Below, one piece after another: positions 17,116 to 25,050 of a stretch of 64,000 nucleotides of DNA. The first letter of the stretch is position 1, and each line of letters starts with the position of its first letter. The notes below the pieces were generated by a model that worked only from the letters and a program-made list of their open reading frames with translations, was not told the DNA's origin and made no database searches. Position numbers and translations under genes: made by a program. Origin of the DNA: Microlunatus endophyticus (GTDB lineage: Bacteria > Actinomycetota > Actinomycetes > Propionibacteriales > Propionibacteriaceae); contig NZ_BMMZ01000015.1 in assembly GCF_014646195.1 (NCBI RefSeq), positions 1 through 64,000 on the forward strand, written 5' to 3'.

Positions 17116-17631
17116 ATGAGCGATCTCCCACATCTGACCGCGACCGGCACCGCCCGGATGGTCGATGTGTCCGACAAGGATGTCACCCGCCGCGAGGCGA
17201 CGGCCACCGGTCAGGTCAGGTTGTCGGCCGAGGCAGTCGCCGCACTGCGGGACAACGCCGTTCCGAAAGGCGATGCGCTGGCGGTCGGCCGGATCGCCGG
17301 CATCCAGGGCGCCAAGCGGACGCCCGACCTGATCCCCTTGTGTCATCCCTTGCCGCTGACCGGTGTCGATCTTGATCTCGAGGTGATCGACACCGGTGTC
17401 TCGATTACCGCGACCGTCCGGACGACCGGGCGGACCGGCGTCGAGATGGAAGCGCTGACTGCAGTCTCGGTGGCCGCGCTGTCGGTGATCGACATGATCA
17501 AGGCGATCGACCGGGCCGCGGTGATCACTGACGTGCGGGTCGAGGCCAAGGGTGGTGGCCGGCGGGGTGACTGGCGGCGAAGCGGGCCCGATCACGCTGA
17601 CGGCACTGATGCCGGAGGCGACAGTGTCTGA
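17116..17631 (+). CDS. moaC: Cyclic pyranopterin monophosphate synthase MoaC
   Basis: MoaC, with MoaA, makes cyclic pyranopterin monophosphate from a GTP-derived intermediate. The 171-residue protein has MVDVSDKD near residue 16-23, the signature IPLCHPLPLTGV near 75-86, and GVEMEALTAVSVAALSVIDM near 115-134 followed by VRVEAKGGG. About 15 extra residues follow the usual end, reading through into the start region of moaB. It lies 22 bp after moeA; moaA is not in the window. Confidence 0.95.
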   Translation: MSDLPHLTATGTARMVDVSDKDVTRREATATGQVRLSAEAVAALRDNAVPKGDALAVGRIAGIQGAKRTPDLIPLCHPLPLTGVDLDLEVIDTGVSITATVRTTGRTGVEMEALTAVSVAALSVIDMIKAIDRAAVITDVRVEAKGGGRRGDWRRSGPDHADGTDAGGDSV

Positions 17632-18118
17632 GCAGGACTTGGACGCCCGATCCGCTGCGGTGATCACGATCTCCACCCGTGCCGCGGCCGGGGTGTATGC
17701 CGATACCTCGGGTCCGATCATCGTCGACGCGCTGCGGGAGGCCGGCTACCAGGTCGGTGATCCGCACGTGGTGCCCGACGGCGAGCCGGTTGCCGAGATC
17801 TTGCGACAGCTGGTTGACGCGGGTCGCGCGGTGATCATCACCACCGGCGGCACCGGCCTGAACCCAGGTGACCACACGCCGGAGATGACCCGGCGGGTGC
17901 TGGAGCGCGAGATCCCGCACCTGGCTGCCGCGATCGCGCGGTACGGCGTCGACCACGGTGTCCCGTCGGCCGTCCTCAGCCGGGGGACGGCGGGCACCGC
18001 GGGCAGCAGCCTGGTGGTCAATCTGCCCGGCTCCCGGGGTGGTGCCCGTGATGGAATGGCCGTGCTGCTGCCGTTGCTCGATCATGCGATCAGCCAGCTT
18101 CGCGGCGGTGATCACTGA
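17624..18118 (+). CDS. moaB: MoaB/MogA-family molybdopterin-binding protein
   Basis: The 164-residue protein of the MoaB/Mog group adenylylates molybdopterin before molybdate insertion. ITISTRAAAGVYADTSGPII near residue 13-32 and VIITTGGTGLNPGDHTPE near 71-88 are the nucleotide/MPT-binding motifs, and VNLPGS closes the core. The GTG at 17624 is chosen because GGAGG lies five bases upstream; it overlaps the end of moaC by 8 bp. Earlier in-frame starts at 17552 and 17609 are less likely. Confidence 0.92.
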   Translation: MSEQDLDARSAAVITISTRAAAGVYADTSGPIIVDALREAGYQVGDPHVVPDGEPVAEILRQLVDAGRAVIITTGGTGLNPGDHTPEMTRRVLEREIPHLAAAIARYGVDHGVPSAVLSRGTAGTAGSSLVVNLPGSRGGARDGMAVLLPLLDHAISQLRGGDH

Positions 18119-18801
18119 TGGCCGAGGGCTTTGCCGACCAGCGCTGGCCGGTCGTGCTGCACCACGGAGACGTCACGCTGCGGCCGATGCGGCATCGCGA
18201 TGCCGGGGACTGGGAGCAGGTAAGGCGGCACAACGCAGGTTGGCTGCGTCCGTGGGAGGCCACGCTGCCGCAGCACGCGACGCCGGGGCCGCAAACGTAC
18301 GGGTCCTTGATCCGTCACCTGAACCGGCAGGCACGGCAGGGCCGGATGCTGCCGTGGTTGATCATCTACCAGCCGGAACAGCACAGCCGTTCCAGCCGCC
18401 CGGTGCTGGCCGGACAGCTGACCGTCAGCGGGATCGTCGGTGGCTCGGCCGCCTCGGCCCAGATCGGCTACTGGGTTGATCAACGCTGGGCGGGCAGGGG
18501 ACTGGTGCCGACAGCGGTCGCGATGGCGATGGACTACTGCTTCGACGTGCTGCGGTTGCATCGGATCGAGGTCGCGATCCGGCCGGAGAACGCCAGAAGC
18601 CTTCGGGTGGTGGAGAAACTCGGCTTCCGGCCCGAAGGGTTGCGACCGCGCTACCTGCACATCGACGGTGACTGGCGTGATCATCTGATCTTCGCGCTCA
18701 ACTCCGACGAGGTCGGCGACGGGATGATCAACCGCTGGGAACTGACCCGAAATCAAGATCAACAGGCCGTCCCGGGATCAGAGCCGGCTGAGGGAGCCTG
18801 A
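18118..18801 (+). CDS. GNAT acetyltransferase, RimJ/RimL-like
   Basis: The 227-residue protein has the GNAT fold. VTLRPMRHRDAGDW near residue 18-31 is the first strand and helix, the acetyl-CoA pyrophosphate loop lies near WAGRGLVPTAV at 123-133, and ENARSLRVVEKLGFRPEG near 158-175 is the RimJ-type C-terminal core. It probably acetylates a protein or small-molecule amine. Its ATG overlaps the moaB stop by one base, so it is coupled to the molybdenum cofactor genes, though the functional link is unclear. Confidence 0.9.
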   Translation: MAEGFADQRWPVVLHHGDVTLRPMRHRDAGDWEQVRRHNAGWLRPWEATLPQHATPGPQTYGSLIRHLNRQARQGRMLPWLIIYQPEQHSRSSRPVLAGQLTVSGIVGGSAASAQIGYWVDQRWAGRGLVPTAVAMAMDYCFDVLRLHRIEVAIRPENARSLRVVEKLGFRPEGLRPRYLHIDGDWRDHLIFALNSDEVGDGMINRWELTRNQDQQAVPGSEPAEGA

Positions 18802-18866
18802 GCGACCTTGCGACACACCGGGGCACGTGACGGATCGCGCCCCTCCTGTCACCTACGGTTTGTCGC

Positions 18867-19727
18867 GTGGGTACGACAGGTCTGATCTATGCAGCCATCG
18901 CCTTCGCATGGCTTGCCTACCTGATCCCGAACTACCTGCGCCGCAAGGAAGACGTCAGTCAGCCGGAGAGCGATCCTCATGATCGTTTCTCCGATTCCAT
19001 GCGTATCATCCGTTCCGGTTCGGCGCCGTTGCTGGACCAGGATCTCGAGGTGATGGGCGAGGTCGAGGTGTCCACACCACTGACCCGACGGGCAGCGATC
19101 CGTGAGCTGCGCCGACTCGAGCGCGATGCCGCAATGCGGCGGCGCCGGGTGTTGCTGGCGCTGATGATCATGCTGACGGCAGCCGTCGTGGTCTGGGTGA
19201 TGCACCTGGCACCGTGGTGGACGATCGCGATCCCCGGCGGATTGGTGATCGCCTTCTTCGGGGTATCCCGCTTCACCGTCGCCGCCATGCATCGCCAGCT
19301 GGACGAGAGATTCGCCCGGATCCGGGCCGGTAGCGACGAGGCGACGGTCGTGCTCAACCGCCGGCAGGTCGCCGACCTGATCAAGGACGTGACCGTGACC
19401 TCGGGCGGGAACGCTCAGACGGACAAGCAGTCCGGCCGCACGCAGCCCGGCGGACTCTGGGACCCGCTGCCGATCACCATGCCCACCTACGTGTCCAAGC
19501 CGCTCGCACCTCGGACCGTTCGCACCATCGACCTGTCCGCGCCGGAGCTCTCGGTGCAGCTGCGTACCGGCCCCGTGACCGCCGATCGCCCGACGCCCGA
19601 GGTTGTGTCCACACCTGACCAGGTGGTCGAGGTGGCGAAGCCGACCACGTCACCGGAGCAGACGGATCAGTCCGCCGATGAGCACGACGATCAGGCGGCC
19701 GTTCTTCGTCGCGCTTCCGGCGCCTGA
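18867..19727 (+). CDS. sepX: Divisome membrane protein SepX/GlpR
   Basis: The 286-residue actinobacterial membrane protein has an N-terminal segment (LIYAAIAFAWLAYLIPNYL, about 6-24) followed by RRKED. A charged region comes next, then a hydrophobic hairpin of two helices near 96-140 and a long acidic/polar C-terminal tail. This layout is that of SepX/GlpR, which helps organise the division machinery in Streptomyces. It lies 65 bp after the acetyltransferase gene. Assignment rests on layout and N-terminal sequence. Confidence 0.85.
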   Translation: MGTTGLIYAAIAFAWLAYLIPNYLRRKEDVSQPESDPHDRFSDSMRIIRSGSAPLLDQDLEVMGEVEVSTPLTRRAAIRELRRLERDAAMRRRRVLLALMIMLTAAVVVWVMHLAPWWTIAIPGGLVIAFFGVSRFTVAAMHRQLDERFARIRAGSDEATVVLNRRQVADLIKDVTVTSGGNAQTDKQSGRTQPGGLWDPLPITMPTYVSKPLAPRTVRTIDLSAPELSVQLRTGPVTADRPTPEVVSTPDQVVEVAKPTTSPEQTDQSADEHDDQAAVLRRASGA

Positions 19728-19827
19728 CGGTCGAGGGCGTGCGCCGGAGCTCGATTCGCACCGCCTCACCGGCCGATGTTAGGCTGGCTCGCGCACTTCG
19801 GCCGGTGAGGCCGGAGGAGCAGCATCC

Positions 19828-19900
19828 GGGGCTATAGCTCAGTTGGTAGAGCGTCGCGTTCGCAATGCGAAGGTCAGGGGTTCGAATCCCCTTAGCTCCA
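19828..19900 (+). tRNA. tRNA-Ala (anticodon CGC)
   Basis: The acceptor stem GGGGCTA pairs with TAGCTCC and includes G3:U70, the alanine identity pair. The D arm GCTCAGTTGGTAGAGC, an anticodon stem around loop TTCGCAA (anticodon CGC, reading GCG), and the T arm GGGGTTCGAATCCCC are intact. The discriminator base is A; CCA is not encoded. An insertion-sequence remnant begins about 10 bp downstream. Confidence 0.97.
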
Positions 19901-19910
19901 CTTTTGTGAT

Positions 19911-19953
19911 GAGTCGGGTCATCGTTGATAGGTGAGTCGCGTCATTGTTGAGA
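19911..19953. repeat. Direct repeat at the end of an IS481-like relic
   Basis: Two 20-base copies with period 23 begin GAGTCGGGTCATCGTTGA and GAGTCGCGTCATTGTTGA. Such GAGTC...GTTGA repeats are typical of IS481-like element ends in actinobacteria. They mark the terminus of the relic just downstream of tRNA-Ala. Confidence 0.6.
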
Positions 19954-20160
19954 TTGTTGAGAGTCCGGCCTGTGGCCGGGCTCTTTTTGTTTGTTGCGCC
20001 AGTAGGTCTTGGTGGGTTCGATGTCGTGTTCGCTGAGGATTTCGCCGGTGCCGTTGTGGACCGCGGTGACGTCGGTGTCGGTGATCAGGATGGTAGGGGT
20101 GCCGCCTTCGACGCGAGGGGCCTCGATCGCGGTGATCGGTGGTCGTCGGGAGGCACGGAG
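19942..20160 (-). pseudogene. IS481-family transposase, C-terminal remnant
   Basis: Reading leftward, the frame has TPTILITDTDVTAVHNGTGE, then ILSEHDIEPTKTYWRN, a pattern found at the very end of IS481/IS3-group transposases (DxxTGEIL..H.I....YW). The DDE catalytic core and the other end of the element are missing. Bases from about 20160 to 20274 show no recognisable gene; they probably include the promoter of the next small gene. Confidence 0.65.
19961..19992 (+). terminator. Rho-independent terminator downstream of tRNA-Ala
   Basis: GAGTCCGGCC and GGCCGGGCTC pair over ten bases (one G-U) around a 3-base loop, and are followed by TTTTTGTTTG. It lies in the IS relic, so the element may have brought it, but it is positioned to stop tRNA-Ala transcription. 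Confidence 0.7.
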
Positions 20161-20274
20161 AACGCTGCACCACGGCAGTGGTGAAGTCAAGACTCCCGGA
20201 GCCCATGCGGGGTCAGCACCAAGGTTTCGGCCCCGACGCCGCAATCTCGCCGGGACAGGCGCATACTGGCGGTA

Positions 20275-20499
20275 ATGACAACAAAGCCTGGACCTGGTCG
20301 TCCACACCTCGCCACGAGTCCCTTCAAGCCCCGACCGGAGCCGGTGATCGACCAGTTCACCGTCGGTGATCGGGTTTCCCACGACAAGTACGGCCTGGGT
20401 CGCGTGACCGATGTCGACACCGGAACGACGACCGTCGAATTCCAGGATCAGCAGCGGATCCGCGTCAGCAGCCCCTACCGCAAGATGCGCAAGCTCTGA
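20275..20499 (+). CDS. Small Tudor-like/SH3-like domain protein
   Basis: The 74-residue protein contains VGDRVSHDKYGLGRVTDV, a short beta-barrel motif also seen at the C-terminus of UvrD/PcrA-type helicases and in free-standing actinobacterial proteins. A basic, Pro-rich leader precedes it, and it ends SPYRKMRKL. It may bind nucleic acid or protein. There is no clear operon; it is 170 bp before the helicase gene. Confidence 0.8.
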   Translation: MTTKPGPGRPHLATSPFKPRPEPVIDQFTVGDRVSHDKYGLGRVTDVDTGTTTVEFQDQQRIRVSSPYRKMRKL

Positions 20500-20669
20500 C
20501 CGATGTCCTGACCGTTGGGTTGCCTCCGCTATCCTGGAGAGCGCAACTTGTCAGATTCCTGCCGCGGGTTGCCCGTGCGTCGAGTCGGATCCGTCCGCTC
20601 CGTACGCAACCTGCCGGGTCCACCGGTTCCGGTTATCGGCGGGATCGCTCTCCTGGATTGTGTTTGATC

Positions 20670-22112
20670 TTGACTTCCTTCGCTGAACTGGGCGTGCCCG
20701 CACGCTTGGCATCCGTCCTCACCGATCTTGGCTTCGACTCCGTCACCCCGATCCAGGAGGCGACCCTCCCGGACGCCCTGGCCGGCCGGGACGTCCTCGG
20801 CCGCGGTCGTACCGGCTCCGGCAAGACCCTGGCCTTCCTGGTCCCGCTGGTTGCCCGGCTGGCGGGCGGCGCCAGTGCTCGCCGCGGCGCTCCGCGGGCG
20901 CTGATCCTGGCTCCCACCCGTGAGCTCGCCACCCAGATCGACGAGGCGTTGCAGCCCCTGGCCCGTGAGGCCAAGCTCACCTCGTGCACCGTCTTCGGAG
21001 GCGTCGGCCCGGGTCGCCAGGTGGCGGCCATCCGCCGCGGGACCGATATCGTCGTGGCCTGCCCCGGCCGTTTGGAAGACCTGATCAGCCAGGGCCAGTG
21101 CTCGCTGTCCGACATCGAGATCACGGTGCTCGACGAGGCCGACCACATGGCCGACCTCGGATTCCTGCCTGCCGTCCGACGGCTGCTGACCAAGACGCCG
21201 CCGAACGGGCAGCGGATGTTGTTCTCGGCAACCCTGGACAAGGCCGTCGACACCCTGGTCAAGCAGTTCCTGACCGATCCCCGGGTCCACCAGGCCGACT
21301 CCGCGCAGTCGCCGGTGAACACGATGAGCCACCACGTCCTGCAGTTGCCGCGAGATCGCCGGCTGCCGGTCCTGATCGACCTGACCAGTGCACCCGGGCG
21401 GACCGTCATCTTCACTCGTACGAAGCACGGCGCCCGTACGCTCGCCCGGCAGCTCAACCAGGGTGGTGTCCCGGCGGTGGAGTTGCATGGCAATCTCGGC
21501 CAGAACGCACGGATCCGCAATCTCGACGCATTCCACGAGGGCCGGGTCTCGACGCTGGTGGCTACCGACATCGCAGCCCGCGGCATCCACGTCGACGATG
21601 TGGCGCTGGTGATCCATGCCGATCCGCCGGTGGAGCACAAGGCGTACCTGCACCGCTCCGGGCGCACCGCTCGGGCCGGCAAGTCCGGCACCGTGGTGAC
21701 CTTGGCGACGCCCGATCAGGTGCAGCAGGTCCAGCAGTTGACCCGGGCAGCGGGCATCAGGCCGACCGTCACCAAGGTCATGTCGACCGACGCCGCGGTG
21801 CTGGCCGACCTGGCCCCTGGCCCTCGGACCCTCTCGGGCCCGACCGCGGACCCCGGTCCGGGCACCACCGCAGCGGCCGGCGGCCGGCGGCCACATGCCG
21901 GACGCCAGGGCGGCACACCGCGGCCGGAGGGGTCGGCCCGCAAATCTGGCACCACGTCCCAGCGTCGTCGCCGACGGTCGACGCCGCGCTCGACGACACG
22001 TCCGGCGGGAGGCTCTTCGGCGCGTCCGGCGGGAGGCTCTTCGGCCCGTTCGACGGGAGGCTCTTCGAGCCGGGCCCACAGTGCTGCGGCCTTCAGCGCC
22101 AAGCACCGCTGA
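20670..22112 (+). CDS. DEAD-box RNA helicase
   Basis: The protein has about 480 residues. Motifs in order are the Q motif TPIQEATLP, Walker A GRTGSGKT, PTRELATQ, the DEAD box in VLDEADHMADLGF, SAT, IAARGIHV and HRSGRTARAG. After the helicase core the tail is basic and of low complexity, with three GGSS-type repeats. It probably remodels RNA, for example in ribosome assembly or cold response. The start is uncertain: TTG at 20670 just before the conserved SFAELGV is chosen, and no strong ribosome site is seen. Confidence 0.92.
   Translation: MTSFAELGVPARLASVLTDLGFDSVTPIQEATLPDALAGRDVLGRGRTGSGKTLAFLVPLVARLAGGASARRGAPRALILAPTRELATQIDEALQPLAREAKLTSCTVFGGVGPGRQVAAIRRGTDIVVACPGRLEDLISQGQCSLSDIEITVLDEADHMADLGFLPAVRRLLTKTPPNGQRMLFSATLDKAVDTLVKQFLTDPRVHQADSAQSPVNTMSHHVLQLPRDRRLPVLIDLTSAPGRTVIFTRTKHGARTLARQLNQGGVPAVELHGNLGQNARIRNLDAFHEGRVSTLVATDIAARGIHVDDVALVIHADPPVEHKAYLHRSGRTARAGKSGTVVTLATPDQVQQVQQLTRAAGIRPTVTKVMSTDAAVLADLAPGPRTLSGPTADPGPGTTAAAGGRRPHAGRQGGTPRPEGSARKSGTTSQRRRRRSTPRSTTRPAGGSSARPAGGSSARSTGGSSSRAHSAAAFSAKHR
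22004..22069. repeat. 24-bp tandem repeat in the helicase tail
   Basis: About three copies of a 24-base unit built on GGCGGGAGGCTCTTCGG encode the peptide repeat (R)PAGGSSA, PAGGSSA, STGGSSS. Flexible Gly/Ser/Arg tails are common in actinobacterial DEAD-box proteins. Confidence 0.7.
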
Positions 22113-22273
22113 CGGATCGCTTCGGCCTGTCCGCGGCACCGCGGACAGCGGCCGGGCATTGGTGCCTTCGGTTGCGGTGCCGGCTGGTATGTTCGATTCG
22201 ATTTCCTGCTCGACCCGCTTCTACGTCTCCGCCCTGTGTCCGCGGATACGACCCTCAATCGGGGTTGATCTGT

Positions 22274-22708
22274 ATGTCTGGACACGATGCCCCGGCGCTC
22301 TCCGGCCACCCCATCGAAACTCTTCCGATCGGCGGCCACGAGTCGGCGGAGCCGGAGTGCGGGATCCCCGACGTTGCCGAGCTGATGACTCGGTTGCGCG
22401 CGGCCGAGGCAGAGGTCGCCCAGCTCAGGGAGGCGCTCGCCAGTCAGCGGGTGATCGGTGTGGCGATCGGTATCCTGGCTCATCGGTTCCGCTGCCCGCC
22501 GGAACAGTCCTGGCAACTGCTGGTCCGGTTGTCACAGACTTCCAACGTGAAGGTCCGGGAACTCTCCAGGATCCTGGTCGACGCGCACGCCGGACACGAC
22601 GTGGCGGCCGACGCCGACGTGCTGGCGATGTTGGCATCGCAGCTGCCGGTCGGCGGCCAGGATCTGGGGCTGACGGCGCCGACGAAGGGATCGGAGAAGG
22701 ACCAATGA
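22274..22708 (+). CDS. ANTAR-domain protein
   Basis: The 144-residue protein has a short variable N-terminus, a coiled-coil-like stretch (LMTRLRAAEAEVAQLREAL near 38-56) and an ANTAR domain (VIGVAIGILAHRF near 60-72, to ILVDAHAG). ANTAR domains bind paired RNA hairpins to prevent premature transcription termination. It has no GAF or receiver domain of its own, but the next two genes encode GAF proteins and overlap it, so it may act in a complex with them. Confidence 0.85.
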   Translation: MSGHDAPALSGHPIETLPIGGHESAEPECGIPDVAELMTRLRAAEAEVAQLREALASQRVIGVAIGILAHRFRCPPEQSWQLLVRLSQTSNVKVRELSRILVDAHAGHDVAADADVLAMLASQLPVGGQDLGLTAPTKGSEKDQ

Positions 22709-23382
22709 GCGGCCCGACGGGCGACAGCCCAACAGCGGATGGTGACGAGATCTTTGCCGACGGGCCACTGATCAGAGGAACCGAACCACTGCTGGCGTTG
22801 GCCGGCGGCCGCGAGGTTCTCACCGATTCCGAACTGCTGACCCGCGTCGACCAGCTGTTGACGGCGGCCGTCGAGGTGCTGGGCGTGGATACTGTTGGAC
22901 TGATGCTCCTCGATGACAGGGACCGACTGCACCGGGTCGGCGCGACCGATGAGATCGCCGACCTGCTGGAGCGTGCCCAGGCCGAATCCGGCGAGGGTCC
23001 CGGGGTCGAGTCACAGCGGACCGGCGCTGCCGTCGCCGTCGCAGATCTGTCCACCTCCGATCGCTATCCGCTGCTGCAGTCGCGGGTGCAGGGCAGCGGC
23101 ATTCGGGCAGTGCTGTCGTCGCCGGTCCGGGTGGACCAGCAGACGATCGGGAATCTGAATGCCGTCCTGCTGCGCGCCCATACCTGGACCGAGCCGCAGC
23201 TGCGCGCCAACCAGGCCTATGCCGACGTCATCGGGCTCGCGCTCAAGACGGTCGCCCAGGCCCGGGCCACAGCCGGCCGGGTCAATCGACTGCAGCGCCA
23301 GCTGGGCGGCTCGTCGCGATCCGGCGCTGCCGGGGAACAGGACCTGGAGCGTCCAGGCGACGACGTGGAGGCTGCCGAATGA
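22705..23382 (+). CDS. GAF-domain protein lacking an output domain
   Basis: The 225-residue protein has one GAF domain (about residue 45-190, with TAAVEVLGVDTVGLMLLDD and SSPVRVDQQTIGNLNAVL each in part visible). Its C-terminus (AYADVIGLALKTVAQAR) would normally lead into ANTAR, but no ANTAR helices follow. The ATG overlaps the ANTAR gene stop (ATGA) and its own stop overlaps the next gene. It is probably the sensor half for the neighbouring ANTAR protein. Confidence 0.85.
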   Translation: MSGPTGDSPTADGDEIFADGPLIRGTEPLLALAGGREVLTDSELLTRVDQLLTAAVEVLGVDTVGLMLLDDRDRLHRVGATDEIADLLERAQAESGEGPGVESQRTGAAVAVADLSTSDRYPLLQSRVQGSGIRAVLSSPVRVDQQTIGNLNAVLLRAHTWTEPQLRANQAYADVIGLALKTVAQARATAGRVNRLQRQLGGSSRSGAAGEQDLERPGDDVEAAE

Positions 23383-24101
23383 GTGTCATCGACCCGCAGG
23401 CGCTGACCACCAGCCTGCAACGGTTGGCCGGTCGGGGCACTGCTGACGAGTTGCTGCCGACATTGCGGGCGGTGGTCGATGCCTGCGTCGACCTCTTCGG
23501 GGTGTCCGGTGCCGGCATCATGCTGGCCGACGAGCAGAACATGACCCGCTACGTCGCGGCCTCCGACGGGCCCGGTCGGATCCTCGAGATCGTCGAGTCC
23601 GAGACCGGCCAGGGGCCTTGCACCCAGGCGTTCGTGACGAACCAGATCGTTCCTAGCAGCGACGTGACGACCGACAGCCGGTGGCCCCGGTTGGCGACAC
23701 TGATCCGGCCGCACGGGGTCCGGGCGGTGCTGGGGGTGCCGATAGCGCTCGGCGGCGCCCCGGTGGGCACCCTGGACGTCTATCTGACCGAGCCACACGA
23801 ATGGACGTCGGGCGAGCACGCTGCGTTGAGCCGCTACGGCGACGTCGTCGAGGCGGCACTTGCGGCCTCGCTGTCCGCGCACCGGGCCGGCGAACTGGCT
23901 GAGCAACTGCAGTACGCCCTCGACTACCGGGTCGTCATCGAGCGCGGCATCGGCTATCTGATGGCCCGGGACCACCTCGACGAGGTGTCCGCCTTCAACC
24001 AGCTCCGCCGGGCCGCCCGCAACAGCCAGCGCAAGGTCGGCGACGTCGCTGAGCATCTGCTGGCGACCGGCGACCTGCCGGGCGGGCAGGGCAACCGGTA
24101 G
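23379..24101 (+). CDS. GAF-ANTAR transcription antiterminator
   Basis: The 240-residue protein joins a GAF domain (about 20-165, with VSGAGIMLADE, ETGQGPCTQAF and VLGVPIALGGAPVGTLDVY) to an ANTAR domain (VIERGIGYLMARDHLDEVSA near 185-204 onward). It probably senses a small ligand or redox state and binds RNA hairpins. It overlaps the previous gene (ATGA), making a three-gene ANTAR / GAF / GAF-ANTAR cassette. Confidence 0.9.
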   Translation: MSVIDPQALTTSLQRLAGRGTADELLPTLRAVVDACVDLFGVSGAGIMLADEQNMTRYVAASDGPGRILEIVESETGQGPCTQAFVTNQIVPSSDVTTDSRWPRLATLIRPHGVRAVLGVPIALGGAPVGTLDVYLTEPHEWTSGEHAALSRYGDVVEAALAASLSAHRAGELAEQLQYALDYRVVIERGIGYLMARDHLDEVSAFNQLRRAARNSQRKVGDVAEHLLATGDLPGGQGNR

Positions 24102-24120
24102 CGCCGCTAGAGTCGAGCTT

Positions 24121-25038
24121 GTGAAAGCCGTTCGCTTCAGCCGCTTCGGCGGTCCGGAGGTGCTCGAGATCGTCGACCTTCCTGACCCGGTGCCGGGACC
24201 CGGGCAGATCAGGATCGCTGTCCGTGCCGCGGGGATCAACGCCAGCGACTGGAAGAAACGGCAGGGACTGATGGATCCCGACCTACCTCAGACGCTCGGC
24301 TACGAGGCAGCGGGAGAGGTCGACGCAGTCGGGCCCGGCGTCCGTGACGTCGCGGTCGGCGACCGGGTCTTCGGATTCTCCACCGACGGCGCAGCCCAAG
24401 CGGAGCTGGCGGTCCTCTCGGCGTATGCGAAGGTTCCGGATCGGCTCGACTTCGCCGAGGCCGCCGCGCTCCCGTCGGCCCTGGAGACCGCCGCCCGGGC
24501 GCTGGACGAGTTGGGCGTGCGGGACGAGTCCGACGTGTGGGGTGGGGCAACGGTGTTGATCAACGGCGCCTCGGGCAGTGTCGGGAGTGCCGCGGTCCAG
24601 CTCGCGGTCGCCCGCGGCGCCCGGGTGATCGGCACCGGGAGCCCGGCCAGTCAGGATCATCTTCGTTCGCTCGGGGCCGAGCCGGTGACGTACGGGCCCG
24701 GGATGGTCGAACGGGTTCGTGATCTTGCTCCCGACGGCGTCGATCTGGCGCTCGACGTTGCCGGCAGCGGCGTGCTGCCGGAGTTGATCAAGCTGACCGG
24801 CGGGCCGGAGCGGGTCGTCACGATCGCCGATTTCGTCGGCGCGCAGCGCAACGGCGTCCGCTTCAGCCGGGGCGACAGTGGCCGGGCGCTGTACGTCCTG
24901 GAGCAGGTCGGGGACCTGATCGCCTCCGGCCGGTTGGTGATCCCGACGATCCAGACCTTCCCGCTCGCCGATGTCGAGTTGGCCCACCGGGCCGGCGAGG
25001 ACGGCGTACGGGCCAAGCTGGTGCTGCTCATCGACTGA
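24121..25038 (+). CDS. NADP-dependent quinone oxidoreductase-like enzyme
   Basis: The 305-residue zinc-free medium-chain dehydrogenase matches the QOR group. AAGINASDWKKR near residue 38-49, GYEAAGEVDAVGPGV near 60-74 and the cofactor loop INGASGSVGSAAVQLA near 147-162 are visible. It probably reduces a quinone or enone. GTG start. The 3' end of a paralog is present at 56536-56892. Confidence 0.9.
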   Translation: MKAVRFSRFGGPEVLEIVDLPDPVPGPGQIRIAVRAAGINASDWKKRQGLMDPDLPQTLGYEAAGEVDAVGPGVRDVAVGDRVFGFSTDGAAQAELAVLSAYAKVPDRLDFAEAAALPSALETAARALDELGVRDESDVWGGATVLINGASGSVGSAAVQLAVARGARVIGTGSPASQDHLRSLGAEPVTYGPGMVERVRDLAPDGVDLALDVAGSGVLPELIKLTGGPERVVTIADFVGAQRNGVRFSRGDSGRALYVLEQVGDLIASGRLVIPTIQTFPLADVELAHRAGEDGVRAKLVLLID

Positions 25039-25050
25039 CCGCCGATCCGG

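Noticed and set aside
19942..20382. 146-codon leftward frame as a complete gene
   Set aside because: Only the end matches a transposase C-terminus; the front half overlaps the promoter and start of the 74-residue plus-strand gene, so it is annotated as a remnant.
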